Part shown: positions 34,939-45,188 of the stretch, piece after piece
Layout of the letters: each line of letters starts with the position of its first letter
Numbering within the stretch: the stretch's first letter is position 1
Origin: Pyrenopolyporus hunteri
Taxonomy: Eukaryota > Ascomycota > Sordariomycetes > Xylariales > Hypoxylaceae
DNA length: 64,000 nt
NCBI GenBank assembly: GCA_902806595.1
Contig: CADCXC010000003.1
Coordinates: 1,426,001-1,490,000, forward strand
Direction: 5' to 3'
Made by a program: the position numbers and the translations under genes
Notes under the pieces: model-generated
Seen by the model: the letters and a program-made list of their open reading frames with translations, nothing else
Told to the model about the DNA's origin: nothing
The model's database searches: none

Positions 34939-35166
34939 ATGGCTGCCTTCGCTTTCAGCACTGTTTCTGAGATGGCCAACCGGGGCCGAAGCGGTTACAA
35001 CAAGGATGGTGACTCCGAGGACGACAAGCGAAACTTCGGACGCAGCGGCTACAACAAGGACGGTGACGAGGAAGACAAGAAGAACTTCGGACGAAGTGGA
35101 TACAACAAGGATGGCGACGAGGAAGAGAGCCGAACCGCTAGCTTCGGCCGTAGCGGCTACAACTAA
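34939..35166 (+). CDS. 75-aa peptide with four GRSGYN repeats (unknown function)
   Basis: I do not recognise this gene. It encodes a short, very hydrophilic protein: an N-terminal segment (MAAFAFSTVSEMANR) and then four copies of G-R-S-G-Y-N at residues 16-21, 34-39, 51-56 and 70-75. The repeats are separated by acidic linkers of the KDGDEED type that end in KR (30-31), KK (47-48) or SR (64-65). Two linkers continue with NF before the next repeat, and the protein ends exactly on the last repeat. The repeats are identical in protein but use different codons for Gly, Arg and Ser, so the peptide sequence appears to be selected. No signal peptide is evident. The ATG is the first one after the TATA element and has a strong context (GCAATGGC). 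It could be a repeat peptide precursor or a disordered hydrophilin-like protein; neither is shown. Confidence 0.7.
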   Translation: MAAFAFSTVSEMANRGRSGYNKDGDSEDDKRNFGRSGYNKDGDEEDKKNFGRSGYNKDGDEEESRTASFGRSGYN

Positions 35167-35696
35167 AAAGCTTAAACAATGGCGAACAACAAAACAACGA
35201 CCAACCTCTCGCTCTCTCTTAGCCGCACATCCCGGGGCCACCAAAACAACTTTAATATCCCCTCCTTCGCCCACGCCCCACCGTCGGCTCGGCCCACTCG
35301 GTCCTTCAATGCTGAGAAGGGCCCCTGTATCACCGCCAGATCACCACCAGTTTCAACTTCGGTTTCCTTTTTGTATCCGCTTCTTTGCGACACCAGCATT
35401 ATAGACCTTGATTTCGGCATTGATATCACCTAGACTACTCGGACTGTACGATACCACGAAAGAAAAACATCATACCATAGATATTAGACTATGCGCAAGC
35501 ATTCCATGTATTACTAACATGAGGGGGGATTGGGATTAAGAGAAGACGTCTTACGACTGGGAACAAAAGCATATAAAGGTTAGACGGGGTTATTAGGAGC
35601 ATAAGACGGAGCTAGGGCGATCTATATTTCTTGTACAACAGCTTTTTGGTTGCTCTGTTCTATTTTATTTCCACTTTACCTGTTCTGCAAATTCAT
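35167..35696. other. convergent 3' region
   Basis: 530 bp between the repeat-peptide gene and MSS1. An 84-codon frame starting at 35179 is C/T-rich low complexity and more likely 3' UTR. Nothing else was recognised. Confidence 0.5.
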
Positions 35697-37564
35697 TCAT
35701 TTTCCTACACAGAACCTGCTTCGAATTAGTTTAGAATGCTCTCGTGCAACCGTAAGCGCTACTTACTTCTCGAAGATCACGCCAAGGATCTCTTCCACAT
35801 CGCCAACTTCTCCCCGCCCCGTGATGCGCCCCAGGCAGTTTGCGGCGTAACGTAGGTGCTCAGCTGCCATGGTAATATCAGCGTCGTATGCCTGGGGTTC
35901 GTCATGGATGTCCCCGCCGTCCGCGAAATCGGTGCGTCCTACGCTCTCGAGGTAATTCTCTAGGTGGCTTCTACATTGCACTAGGAGCTGCCGCTGGCGT
36001 TCCGTAACGCCATGGAGATCTTGCAGGGTGGCGGGAAGGGATGTCATGCTAGCAAACGATGTCACCAAAACATCGATTACCCCCCGTAAACCCCCTGGAT
36101 CGATCTGGTCAGAACTTAGATCTCGCGCCTCCTTGCAGGAAATGGGTATCGGCCGAACGGCCTCGAGCCCTTCAATGCCACCAAGCACCTCCTTTTGGAA
36201 TTGGCCAACGAGATGACGAAGCTCCTCGTCAGAGACCGCGTCTCGCTTGTTTACGACCACGATCCGTTCTTTGCAATCTGCCGCGAGCTTCAGAGTCTCC
36301 ATGTCGAATCGGATCTGAGGGCTACCGATCGCATCCGCTTCGACGGAGGCGAGTACGATGATTACATCAGATTGCGTGGCTTTGACCCTCGCCCGACGGA
36401 TTCCCTCCTCTTCGACGGCGCCTATGGTACCATCCGACCCATGAAGACACGTGGGGCCCAGGGCAGCGGCACTTCGGAATCCAGCCGTGTCGGCAAAAGT
36501 GCACAGGTAACCGCGTATGTCCAAATTAGCTTCTATGATATCTCGTGTTGTGCCAGACTCGCCTGAGACGATGGATGCCTCTCTGCCGACGATCCGGTTC
36601 ATAAACGAGCTTTTGCCAACGTTTGGGGGCCCCACAAGAGCGATTTTGATGCCATTTCGGAGCAATTCGCTTCGCTCGCTTGCGCCCTCATGCACGTGTA
36701 TGCTCTGAAGGATTTGTCTGACCTGTTCCGTTACCGTGTTAACCAAGGAGGCGGGTGACTCGTCAAAATGCTGATCTTCAGAGAAATCGATAAGAGCTTC
36801 CATTTCAGCCCTGGCGTACAAGAGTTTCTGACGCCAGCCTTCGTACGTCCGACCCAGGGAACCACTGCTGCCGCGGACCGCCGCGCGTCGCTGCTGCTCT
36901 GTTTCAGCTGCCAGGGTCTCGCTTAGCGCTTCGACCTGGGCCAGATCGAGCCGGTCATTGAGAAAAGCACGCTTTGTGAACTCCCCAGGTTCAGCATAAC
37001 GGATAGGGCCTTCTCCGGCGCACTTGGGAATCGCCGAGAGAACGGCTTTTACTGTTGCGCTGCCACCATGCACATGCAATTCCAATACGTCATCTCCGGT
37101 GACCGTTTTGGGACCTGGAAAGAAAAGTACTAATGCTTCTGAATCGAGAATCTCCGACCCACTCGAGTTCGGATGGTATAACGTCCTTATGGTAGCGTAG
37201 CGAGGCCTTATGGAAGGTTTACTCGGGCAAAGCCCGTGGTAGATCTTATAACCCTATCAGTCGTGGTCGTCAATCGGGAATGAGTAAGCCCTACAGATTT
37301 AGACGAAGGCCCCGAGATCCGGATCACCGCGATACCGGCTTTACCTTCGGCGGTCGATAGTGCGTAAATTGTGTCATCGCGTTGTTGAAGAGGAGACTGG
37401 TGGAGAAGTTGATTTCCATTACCGATAAAATGACTGCGATTCGAGTTTATGGGAGCCCTCGAAGGTGCAAAAGACTGGCGAGTTGAATGAAGAGATTTGA
37501 ACTGTATAATCTTTTGGGGCCACCGCGGACGGGTGAACACACACCTCCTAGCGGCACGATACAT
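35697..37564 (-). CDS. MSS1: mitochondrial tRNA modification GTPase (MnmE/TrmE family)
   Basis: A 591-aa protein from three exons: 37295-37564, 35767-37253 and 35697-35715. The N-terminus is basic and Arg/Ser-rich (MYRAARRCVF), fitting mitochondrial import. The folate-binding domain starts at DDTIYALSTAEGKAGIAVIRISGP and runs through GYKIYHGLCPSKP and PGPKTVTGDDVLELHVHGG. The G domain has G1 GPPNVGKSS (near residue 300), the GESGTTRD switch, G3 DTAG (near 345) and G4 NKRD. The C-terminal tail needs a 19-nt last exon: GTAAGT at 35766-35761, a CTAAAC/ACTAAT branch and an acceptor before 35715 yield EKFCVGK. This Cys-x-Gly-Lys end is the family's catalytic tail. With MTO1 the enzyme modifies U34 of mitochondrial tRNAs. 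The first intron is only 41 bp. It is divergent from MAK16 (509 bp). Confidence 0.93.
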
Positions 37565-38073
37565 GAGCTACACCCCTCCTAATCCCCTTAAATAAGGAGC
37601 CTGAAGAATATTAACAAGCCCATAAAGAAGATTGAATTTAATCGAAAAGCCAAATTTAATATAAGGATTATTGAATGTTAAGGAATGGGTACGGGGCTAG
37701 AGCTCGCCATTTGAGCGTTTACATAAGGTCACTTCGGTGGTACAATACAAGATAGTGCTCGAGATAAGAAGTTTAAGTGAAGTACCTATGTACCCAGCAC
37801 GTCAAATTGGTCAGTGCGCAACCAGGTTTCATGATTATACGTTGTCTCATTGGCTGGAAATATCTGCGGCTAACTGCTTTTGCTACCGCCTTTCACACCT
37901 AGCACCGAGGACCCTCCACCAGTGTCGGCAGAACTTTTTTTTTCTCTACCTTAGGTAAACTGAAAGTTTCTATAACAGAAGCAGTTCGCCGCTTCACTAC
38001 CTGTATCGAAACTGCTAACCTCAATCTACGTCCTATCCAATCACCAAGCCGATCTGGGTTGAAACAGGGCAAG
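37565..38073. promoter_or_regulatory. divergent promoter region, MSS1 / MAK16
   Basis: 509 bp between divergent start codons of two translation-related genes. The half next to MSS1 is AT-rich. No TATA box was recognised. Confidence 0.45.
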
Positions 38074-39220
38074 ATGTCGGACGAGATTATTTGGCAGGTC
38101 ATCGACAAGCAGTTTTGCAGCTTTAAGCTGAAGTGAGCCGGTTCTCAATAATATCTATTGTCAATTACGAGTGCTGACCTGGTTCTAGAACCACGAAAGA
38201 GAAGACTTTCTGTCGCAACGAGTAAGAAATAACGGATCCTATTTCTCGCTTCGGATTTCCCCTAACTTGGGCCCAGGTACAATGTGACAGGTCTCTGCAA
38301 TAGACAATCATGTCCTCTCGCCAACTCCCGCTATGCTACTGTCCGAGCGCATCCCATGAAAGGCACCTTGTACCTGTATATGAAGACTATTGTTGGTGCT
38401 TCTTATGTTCGTACTCTACTTACCTAGGTGTATTGACTATATACAGGAGCGAGCACACACGCCGGCAAAGCTATGGCAAAGAATCAAGCTATCGCAAAAT
38501 TACGCTACCGCCCTAAAGCAGATCGATGAACAACTCATCTATTGGCCAAAATTCCTGATCCACAAGGCAAAACAGAGGGTCACTAGGCTCACACAAGTCG
38601 CTATAAGAATGAGAAGGCTCGCTAAGGAAGAGGCACGCTTGGGCGAGAAGCTCGTGCCCAAATTAGCACCCAAGATCAAGCGCCGAGAAGAGACGCGAGA
38701 GCGCAAGGCTGAGGCGGCTGCGAAGTTGGAACGCACAATCGAACGCGAGCTTATGCAGAGATTACGGTCGGGCGCATACGGAGACCAGCCGCTTAACGTC
38801 AGCGAAACGATCTGGAAGAAGGTGCTCAATGCTATGGAGCGTGAGGGCGAAGGGACGAGAGACAAGGACCTCGACAAGGGCATAGAAGATGAGGACGAAG
38901 AAGAAGAGGAAGAGGAGGAGGCTGAATACGAAGAAGAAGACGACGCTCCCGATGGGGCTGTTGAATATCTAAGCGATTTTGATGAGAGTGAGGATGATTT
39001 GGAGGACATTGAGGATTGGTTGGGAAGTGATGAATCTGATAAGGAAGAGGAGTCGCCTAGCGAAGATAGCGAGGCGGAATCGACTAAGAAGGCGATCGGC
39101 GATAAGAGGAAGAGGGCACGGGTTATCCGCATGAAGCCGAAGAAGAAGACGGCTCGACGCGGAGGCGAGTATGAGCACGAGAACGAATTTGAACGGCGAA
39201 AGGAGGAGTTCGCCTTCTAG
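38074..39220 (+). CDS. MAK16: ribosome biogenesis protein MAK16 (60S)
   Basis: A 326-aa protein from four exons: 38074-38132, 38189-38221, 38277-38391 and 38447-39220, with introns of 55-56 bp. The spliced N-terminus reads MSDEIIWQVIDKQFCSFKLK, then TTKEKTFCRNEYNVTGLCNR, QSCPLANSRYATVRAHPMKG and TLYLYMKTIERAHTPAKLWQ, with the four-cysteine Fe-S/metal pattern of MAK16. A basic helical middle and a long acidic tract (about residues 200-265) precede a Lys/Arg-rich end. MAK16 acts in the nucleolus in early 60S assembly with RPF1 and NSA1. The third donor, GTTGGT, is weak, but the junction MKTI-ERAHTP is the family text. Without splicing, only the last exon looks like a gene and the metal-binding N-terminus would be lost. 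Confidence 0.95.
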
Positions 39221-40076
39221 AGGGCATCGCGCATCGCGCATCTTGGGGGCTGGGGGTAAGCAAGTACAATACATACATGTGGCATCCCCTATGGCGTTAA
39301 AAGACTTTGATACCCTTTTGTACCCTTTTGACAGTACTGCCTTTTTGATACCTGCGAAAAGGTAACCCCACCCCCTCGTCATGGGAGCGCAACGTTCGCT
39401 CGGCCGAATAAGATGTTGTTTAATAAATAAACCCAAGTGACTAATGATACGTTATTTTCGGCTAGGCATTCTATTTGCCAATTCGTATATCTCCAGGATA
39501 ATATTATCACGATGCATGTAGATCTAGCGGGAAATGCCATCATTGGCGTTCGCTACTGTACCTACATACATGTACCTACCTACCTATAGGCTATAGGTAC
39601 CATTAAAGCAAGTTGGGTACCGCATTAGCTGGTCTCCAGTTATACCTATTCAGGGGCAAGGAGGAAGGAGAATTGAAGCTTAAGCTGTTAGTTTGGCGGG
39701 GCAATTATCCCAGGGGCATGTATTATTTTTGCATTACCTGCATTTGCCGTTTATCATTCACACAGAGTGCCCGCCAAGCTTCTGCTAATGTTGATGTCAA
39801 CCATTCTCACCAAATCGACCCTTTTTATGAAACAGATTCCTTAACACCCTTTTTTTCCCTTTCATGTAATATACGCGCCGACACTTTTTAGGTCTAATCC
39901 ATTTCGTGTCTCCAAATCCTCTCCCTTATTCAATTCTAATACGTGTCTACAAGCCTAATCCAAACCCCTAGCCAAATTTTCCACGAGAATAAGCCTCCCT
40001 ACACAAACGCGCCTGTCCCGGACACATCCACCCGAGAACCAATTTGCTCCGAGATCCTTCGGGACAACAAGACAGC
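39221..40076. other. intergenic, MAK16 3' to MSO1 5'
   Basis: 856 bp between two genes on the same strand. It contains tandem TACCCTTTTG (about 39310-39331) and a CTACATACATGTACCTACCTACC cluster (about 39559-39601, given here in part). No gene was recognised. Confidence 0.5.
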
Positions 40077-40901
40077 ATGTCGGCCTGGTATAGCAACCTC
40101 GTCGGCGCGACGACTTCGAAAATCTCCAACCTCCAACGAACTTTCCTGAGCAGCGAAGCCGACGGCGACACCGAAGATGATACCCACGTTTGCAGAGTCC
40201 TCCGGTCTTACTACACCGAAAAAGGCCGTCCCTTTCCCTCGTGGCTACCCCCCGACCCTAAAGCGCCTCCCCCCGTCGCCGCGGTATACTCGCAGCCGTC
40301 GCAGGTCGGTTCGCGATACGGCGGCCTTGCCCAGCAGCCCCAGGGTGGCCTGAGCTCGCTCTGGGATAACAACCCGGTGTCGCAGCCGCAAGACGCGCAG
40401 AGCTTACGGAGAGGCAGGGGCGCGCCGCCCGGCGTGCGGAACAACGACCCGAGAAACAGCCCATTCCGGAACTCCGACCCCATGGCTGGCCACGGCCGGG
40501 AAGAGGTGTCGGCGCGGCCGCTGCCGAGCCAAAGAGCCGGGAGCTATCAGACCGCGGGCAGTTTTGGCAGAGACACCGGGTCGGCGCCGCCGGGCGGCTC
40601 CGCGCAGGATAGGCTGAAGCAGCGGCTGTTTGGCGGTTCGAGGACGACGAGTCCTTCGGCCAGCAGCCCCTTCAATCCTCCGCCGCAGAACAATTCCAGG
40701 GGCGACGGAGACTACGAGGACAGGTTTGCACCCGGCGGGATGTACGACGGGGGCTCTAGAGGAGGTGGGAGCGACAAACCCTTCATGGCGGCGAATTCTC
40801 CGTGGGCTAACAATGAACAAGACTACGCAGGATCGGGGAGCGGAGGCAGGGCCGGAGGAAGACGGCCGGGAGGCTTGCCGAGTGGGCCTCGGATGAGATG
40901 A
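40077..40901 (+). CDS. MSO1: MSO1-like Sec1-binding exocytosis protein (PF14475)
   Basis: An intronless 274-aa protein starting MSAWYSNLVGATTSKISNLQ. Its first 65 residues (RTFLSSEADGDTEDDTHVCR followed by VLRSYYTEKGRPFPSWLPPD) match the Mso1 Sec1-binding domain. In yeast Mso1 binds the SM protein Sec1 and helps vesicle fusion with exocytic SNAREs at the plasma membrane. The rest is low complexity, rich in Gly, Pro, Ser, Arg and Asn (PPGGSAQDRLKQRLFGG, GGRRPGGLPSGPRMR), as in fungal homologues. The ATG at 40077 is chosen because the frame upstream of it has no ATG. Confidence rests on the short N-terminal domain. Confidence 0.8.
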   Translation: MSAWYSNLVGATTSKISNLQRTFLSSEADGDTEDDTHVCRVLRSYYTEKGRPFPSWLPPDPKAPPPVAAVYSQPSQVGSRYGGLAQQPQGGLSSLWDNNPVSQPQDAQSLRRGRGAPPGVRNNDPRNSPFRNSDPMAGHGREEVSARPLPSQRAGSYQTAGSFGRDTGSAPPGGSAQDRLKQRLFGGSRTTSPSASSPFNPPPQNNSRGDGDYEDRFAPGGMYDGGSRGGGSDKPFMAANSPWANNEQDYAGSGSGGRAGGRRPGGLPSGPRMR

Positions 40902-42097
40902 TGTCCCCGACGGGTTTGGCCATCACGGGTTTCGAGATGTGTGAGTCAGGAGTCGAGGTTAGAGCTCGGATGAAGCCCTATCCGAAGCTGAGTTACGACA
41001 GGCAAATTGTGGATCTAGACACTATTGTGATGTTCTATTCCTGCGTATGACTGCGCCTCCTTCAGTCCACGGAGCCTTCTCCCCCTGTATAATTTACGAT
41101 AAGCCGGCGAACATCACTTTGTTAGTCTATTACGGGTATAGGAGGCTGAAGGCGGAAAGGAGACGATCACCAGCTACTTTGCATTGTTGGACACTAGACT
41201 ACGCTGTTGGAAGGGGGGTGTAGAGGGGCATTGGCAGTTCCGGATTGTGGGAGTATACGATCCAAGTCCTACGTATACTCCTATATTAGTATAGTGGTGT
41301 AGGCGACAAATTAATTCTGTTGCCTGCTTTACATACATGTATCCACTGTTTGGATTGCGTGTTCAATACGTAGGCCTCCCTATAAGTTTGGTTCGTGCTT
41401 TGTACCCCCACGCCAGGTTTATACCATATTTATCTCAGATCGTATATACCTATATTACAAGATATATGCATGATCAGGGAGCCGCTTGATTTAGTTCGTC
41501 GAAGATGCGAGATGCGCTTATAGATTGCGTTTGTTGGCGGCAGCATGGCAGATGTCACGAGCGTGATTCGTCACCCCGAGTCCTTCTCAGCCTGCAGATG
41601 GAATTGGAATGCAGATGACGACTAGGCAATTATGAACTAATGCAACCGGGTTTTTAGTGGGAAGATTTTAAATCTCTAGTTCCTTCTTAGCGGTATATCC
41701 ACCTATCAATACCGATAGTGTGCCCCCGACTATGTACCTGAGGTGTTGTACTGTACAGTACCTACCTACCTAGGCAACCCAGCTCTATATTACCAGCCTA
41801 TCCCCGCTAAGACTTAGATGGTGGGCTGGTAGTGGGTTGGCGCGTGGCGGGGCACAGCACATGCACCTGCTGTTCTGTCTTATTCAACAACACCTCTTCT
41901 CTCCCTCCCCCCGAAGCCCCCAAGACTCATTACCTACTGCTCACATGTTCCCTCTCAAATTTAGCTCAAGAGGATTTGAAGCACGAAATCTCAACTTCCA
42001 GGGATCCGGATCCGGTTATCGTTACTAACTCGAGAGCCTTTCCTCGCCAACGTACAAGCATCCATCTCATCCGAGCTGGATAATTCCACACCCCGCC
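40902..42097. other. intergenic, MSO1 3' to GYP7 5'
   Basis: 1.2 kb between same-strand genes with no recognised gene. A TACCTACCTACCTAGG motif lies at about 41758-41774. The last 150 bp before GYP7 are C-rich leader-like sequence. Confidence 0.5.
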
Positions 42098-44662
42098 ATG
42101 ACATCAGCTCCCCCACCGGATCGAACCAGTTCGCCCACAGGCAGCTTCTACGCTATGAGCGACGACGAGGAGGGCGAGTATGATACCATCACGCACACCG
42201 AGACGGGGAAGGGCGTCAAACTCCTATTTTCGAAAAGCAAGGTCTACATCCATCCCACCCCGTCGGCGAAAGATAATATCCCGGGCTTCATAGCGCTGTT
42301 ACAACAGAAAGGACCTCATGGCGAACGACCGACGTCCTCGTCCTCGGCCGCCTCCCACTCCCCGGCCTCGTCGGATCTCTTACTCGCTTGGCTACCCGAA
42401 TCTTCCCTTGGCGAAGCGGCCAGCATATACGTGAAGGTGGATCTGACCGATGCCGAATCCCCACCGAAGCAGAGCTATCTCGTACCACCGCCTCCAACCG
42501 TCACAACCCACAAAGGGTCGATCGGCCACTACGCCTTCGCCATACCAGTCAGCGCGATATACTCCCTACTGGTGCGCCCACCAAGCTTAGGATGGTGGTT
42601 CGGGTCTTTAGTGATCAATACAAGGGCTGGAGACAGCTTCCCGGCTTTGTTCTTCCATGACAGCGAATGCCAGTCGACCATACTCCAGAAGAAAAAACGA
42701 GCTAGGGAGAGTTTTGACCCTTTTGGTGAGAATGGCCAGATGTTTTGGGGAGGCGACGAAGTCCTTCGCTGGCTAAAGCGCTACGTTCATATCGAGAGGA
42801 GCGGCGCCGAGCCCAACATCTACCTGGTAGAGCCGAGCAAGGAGGATAGCGAGGCTTTCGGTGGAAAATTGACGTCCAGCACGCCTTCGCAGATCGGCAG
42901 ACACGACAGCTCCAAAGGCCTATCCTCCAGAAATGCCGCTAGGCCCTCGCGAGCCGGCCCTAGCGGTCAGGATGACGCGGGCATGGATCCCGTCATGAAG
43001 TTCGTGAAGGAGACGGGCTGGAATCTCTTGGAGAAGTTTAGCAAGGTCACAACCTTCACACGGAGAACTGCCCAGGATATAATAGACAACCCAAGGGTAC
43101 CACCTCAAGTGCGGAGGTTGATGAGAAATCCCGAGGTGCAGACTTTGCAAGACGAATTCGATAGCGCGAGGATATACCTTGCCAGATGGGCGATGGGAAT
43201 AGCCGAACAGAGCGAAAGGGACCGAAATCGGAGGATATGGACCGCTCGCGATGTCCTGGAACTCGAGGACACTGATGTCGGAGAGTTCGAGCTACTTGAA
43301 ACAAGCTCCCTATCCTTGGAGGAACGGAGGAAACCTGTGACCCTTAAGGAGTGGAACAATTTCTTTGATCCTCAAACGGGACGTCTGACAGTCACTATTG
43401 ACGAAGTTAAGGAGCGAATCTTTCATGGTGGCCTCGATCCAGACGACGACGTTCGCAAGGAAGCCTGGCTATTCTTGCTCGGAGTATACGACTGGTACAG
43501 CACTAGCGATGAACGAAAAGCACAGATCGCGTCCCTCAGGGACGAGTACGTGAAGCTAAAGGACGCGTGGTGGGGGAAGTTGGACGGTCTCGGCGGCGAA
43601 GGAGAAGAAGGCGAATGGTGGCGAGAACAGAGAGGCAGGATCGGTAAGTCCTGCTGCTCAGTCTCGCAATATACATATGCTAAACATTTACATTTAGAGA
43701 AGGACGTACATCGGACCGACCGCACAGTCCCGATATTCGCGGGAGAAGATCTTCCTCACCCGGATCCAGAGTCGCCGTTTGCTGAAGCCGGCACCAACGT
43801 CCATATGGAACAGATGAAGGATATGTTGCTCACTTACAACGAATACAACAAGGATCTCGGTTACGTCCAGGGAATGTCTGACTTGCTTGCGCCGATATAT
43901 GCCGTTATGCAAGACGATGCGATCGCCTTCTGGGGTTTCCAACGTTTCATGGATCGAATGGAACGGAATTTCCTGCGAGACCAGTCCGGCATGCGGAATC
44001 AGCTGCTCACCCTCGACCACCTGGTCCAATTCATGGATCCGAAGCTCTACGCTCACCTTGAGTCTGCCGAGAGCACCAACTTTTTCTTCTTCTTCCGCAT
44101 GTTACTCGTTTGGTATAAACGCGAGTTTAAGTGGATGGATGTCCTACACCTCTGGGAAGTCCTTTGGACGGACTACTTGAGCAGCAGTTTCCACTTGTTT
44201 GTTGCTCTAGCCATTTTAGAGAAGCACCGAGATGTAATAATGATACATCTACGGCACTTTGACGAAGTGCTTAAATATGGTAGGTTTCCTGACATTCGCT
44301 TTAATGAAGACATTGTTTCTAACCGCTACATATTAGTTAATGAGCTGTCGAACACTATGGACCTTGAGTCCACATTGATTCGCGCAGAGGCTTTGTTCCG
44401 CCGCTTCCAGCGACTTATCGAAGCCATAGACAAAAAGCAAAATTTCCCGTCTCCAAGAGCCCGCCTAGGTTCGCCGGCGCCAAATGATTCTTCTTCCGCT
44501 TCGCTGCAAAGGCCAACGAACAATAACGGAAAGGCTCCGGAGGAGCAGGCGAAGAAAACCATCACTCCCGAACTGCGTAAGTTGCTAAGTAGGAACGTGG
44601 AGGTGCTACCGCGGAAAGCCGCGAAGAAGAAGGGCGACGGCATCACCTCCGATGGTACCTAG
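42098..44662 (+). CDS. GYP7: Rab GTPase-activating protein, GYP7 type (TBC domain)
   Basis: Two exons, 42098-43643 and 43698-44662, giving 836 aa. The N-terminal half contains the DUF3548/PH-like region of Gyp7 (GVKLLFSKSKVYIHPTPSAKDNIPG, read in two parts; later WWFGSLVINTRAGDSFPALF). The TBC domain starts at RIFHGGLDPDDDVRKEAWLF. The catalytic arginine finger is R521 (EKDVHRTDRT, formed only after splicing) and the glutamine finger is Q573 (GYVQGMSDLLAPIY). Yeast Gyp7 stimulates GTP hydrolysis by Ypt7 in endosome-to-vacuole traffic. The 54-bp intron (GTAAGT, branch GCTAAAC, TTTAG) has a length divisible by three and no stop, so an unspliced mRNA would insert 18 residues just before the arginine finger. 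Confidence 0.94.
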   Translation: MTSAPPPDRTSSPTGSFYAMSDDEEGEYDTITHTETGKGVKLLFSKSKVYIHPTPSAKDNIPGFIALLQQKGPHGERPTSSSSAASHSPASSDLLLAWLPESSLGEAASIYVKVDLTDAESPPKQSYLVPPPPTVTTHKGSIGHYAFAIPVSAIYSLLVRPPSLGWWFGSLVINTRAGDSFPALFFHDSECQSTILQKKKRARESFDPFGENGQMFWGGDEVLRWLKRYVHIERSGAEPNIYLVEPSKEDSEAFGGKLTSSTPSQIGRHDSSKGLSSRNAARPSRAGPSGQDDAGMDPVMKFVKETGWNLLEKFSKVTTFTRRTAQDIIDNPRVPPQVRRLMRNPEVQTLQDEFDSARIYLARWAMGIAEQSERDRNRRIWTARDVLELEDTDVGEFELLETSSLSLEERRKPVTLKEWNNFFDPQTGRLTVTIDEVKERIFHGGLDPDDDVRKEAWLFLLGVYDWYSTSDERKAQIASLRDEYVKLKDAWWGKLDGLGGEGEEGEWWREQRGRIGKSCCSVSQYTYAKHLHLEKDVHRTDRTVPIFAGEDLPHPDPESPFAEAGTNVHMEQMKDMLLTYNEYNKDLGYVQGMSDLLAPIYAVMQDDAIAFWGFQRFMDRMERNFLRDQSGMRNQLLTLDHLVQFMDPKLYAHLESAESTNFFFFFRMLLVWYKREFKWMDVLHLWEVLWTDYLSSSFHLFVALAILEKHRDVIMIHLRHFDEVLKYGRFPDIRFNEDIVSNRYILVNELSNTMDLESTLIRAEALFRRFQRLIEAIDKKQNFPSPRARLGSPAPNDSSSASLQRPTNNNGKAPEEQAKKTITPELRKLLSRNVEVLPRKAAKKKGDGITSDGT

Positions 44663-45188
44663 GAGGTCATCCATTAGGCAACGGCTTCATGTATTGAACT
44701 TTAGGCTTCGTGCTTACTGTATTTTATCGGGGCATGTGTTTGTAATGCACAACGATGTGGATGATGGTACATAAGTCCAGGGGTCTGGCGTTGGAGATTT
44801 GTAGTATTACTTTCAACAAGGGGCACGATGCTGAAGCGGCGCCCTTTAATGTCTTACATCCCGATGCTTGAAGACGTTCCCGTGATGGGCGGAAAGCACA
44901 GGAAATAGTTCGACTCCACACAAATTACATTTCTCGGGAGATGCCCGTCGACAGAGACAATGTTGTAACTTGAAATATCTTGACGACGCCCTAAAAGATG
45001 ATGGACAACCTATGCCAACCCAGTACCTAAGTAGTAGTTCCATACCCTCACTCCGTTGGAGTCGCGCGGTACGCGTATATTACAACAATGCGGACAGTTC
45101 ATTTACTCTCTTCTTCCCTTCACTTTCAGGCATCGATCGACCCGGATCTTAAGTCTACCCCTTCGATAATACAAGCTCAGCTTATCTA
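44663..45188. other. convergent 3' region, GYP7 / VPS55
   Basis: 526 bp without a convincing gene; short frames on both strands match nothing known. Confidence 0.5.

Noticed and set aside
35179..35433. 84-codon frame after the GRSGYN-repeat gene
   Set aside because: Starts 12 bases after the stop codon and is Ser/Thr/Pro low complexity; more likely 3' UTR.
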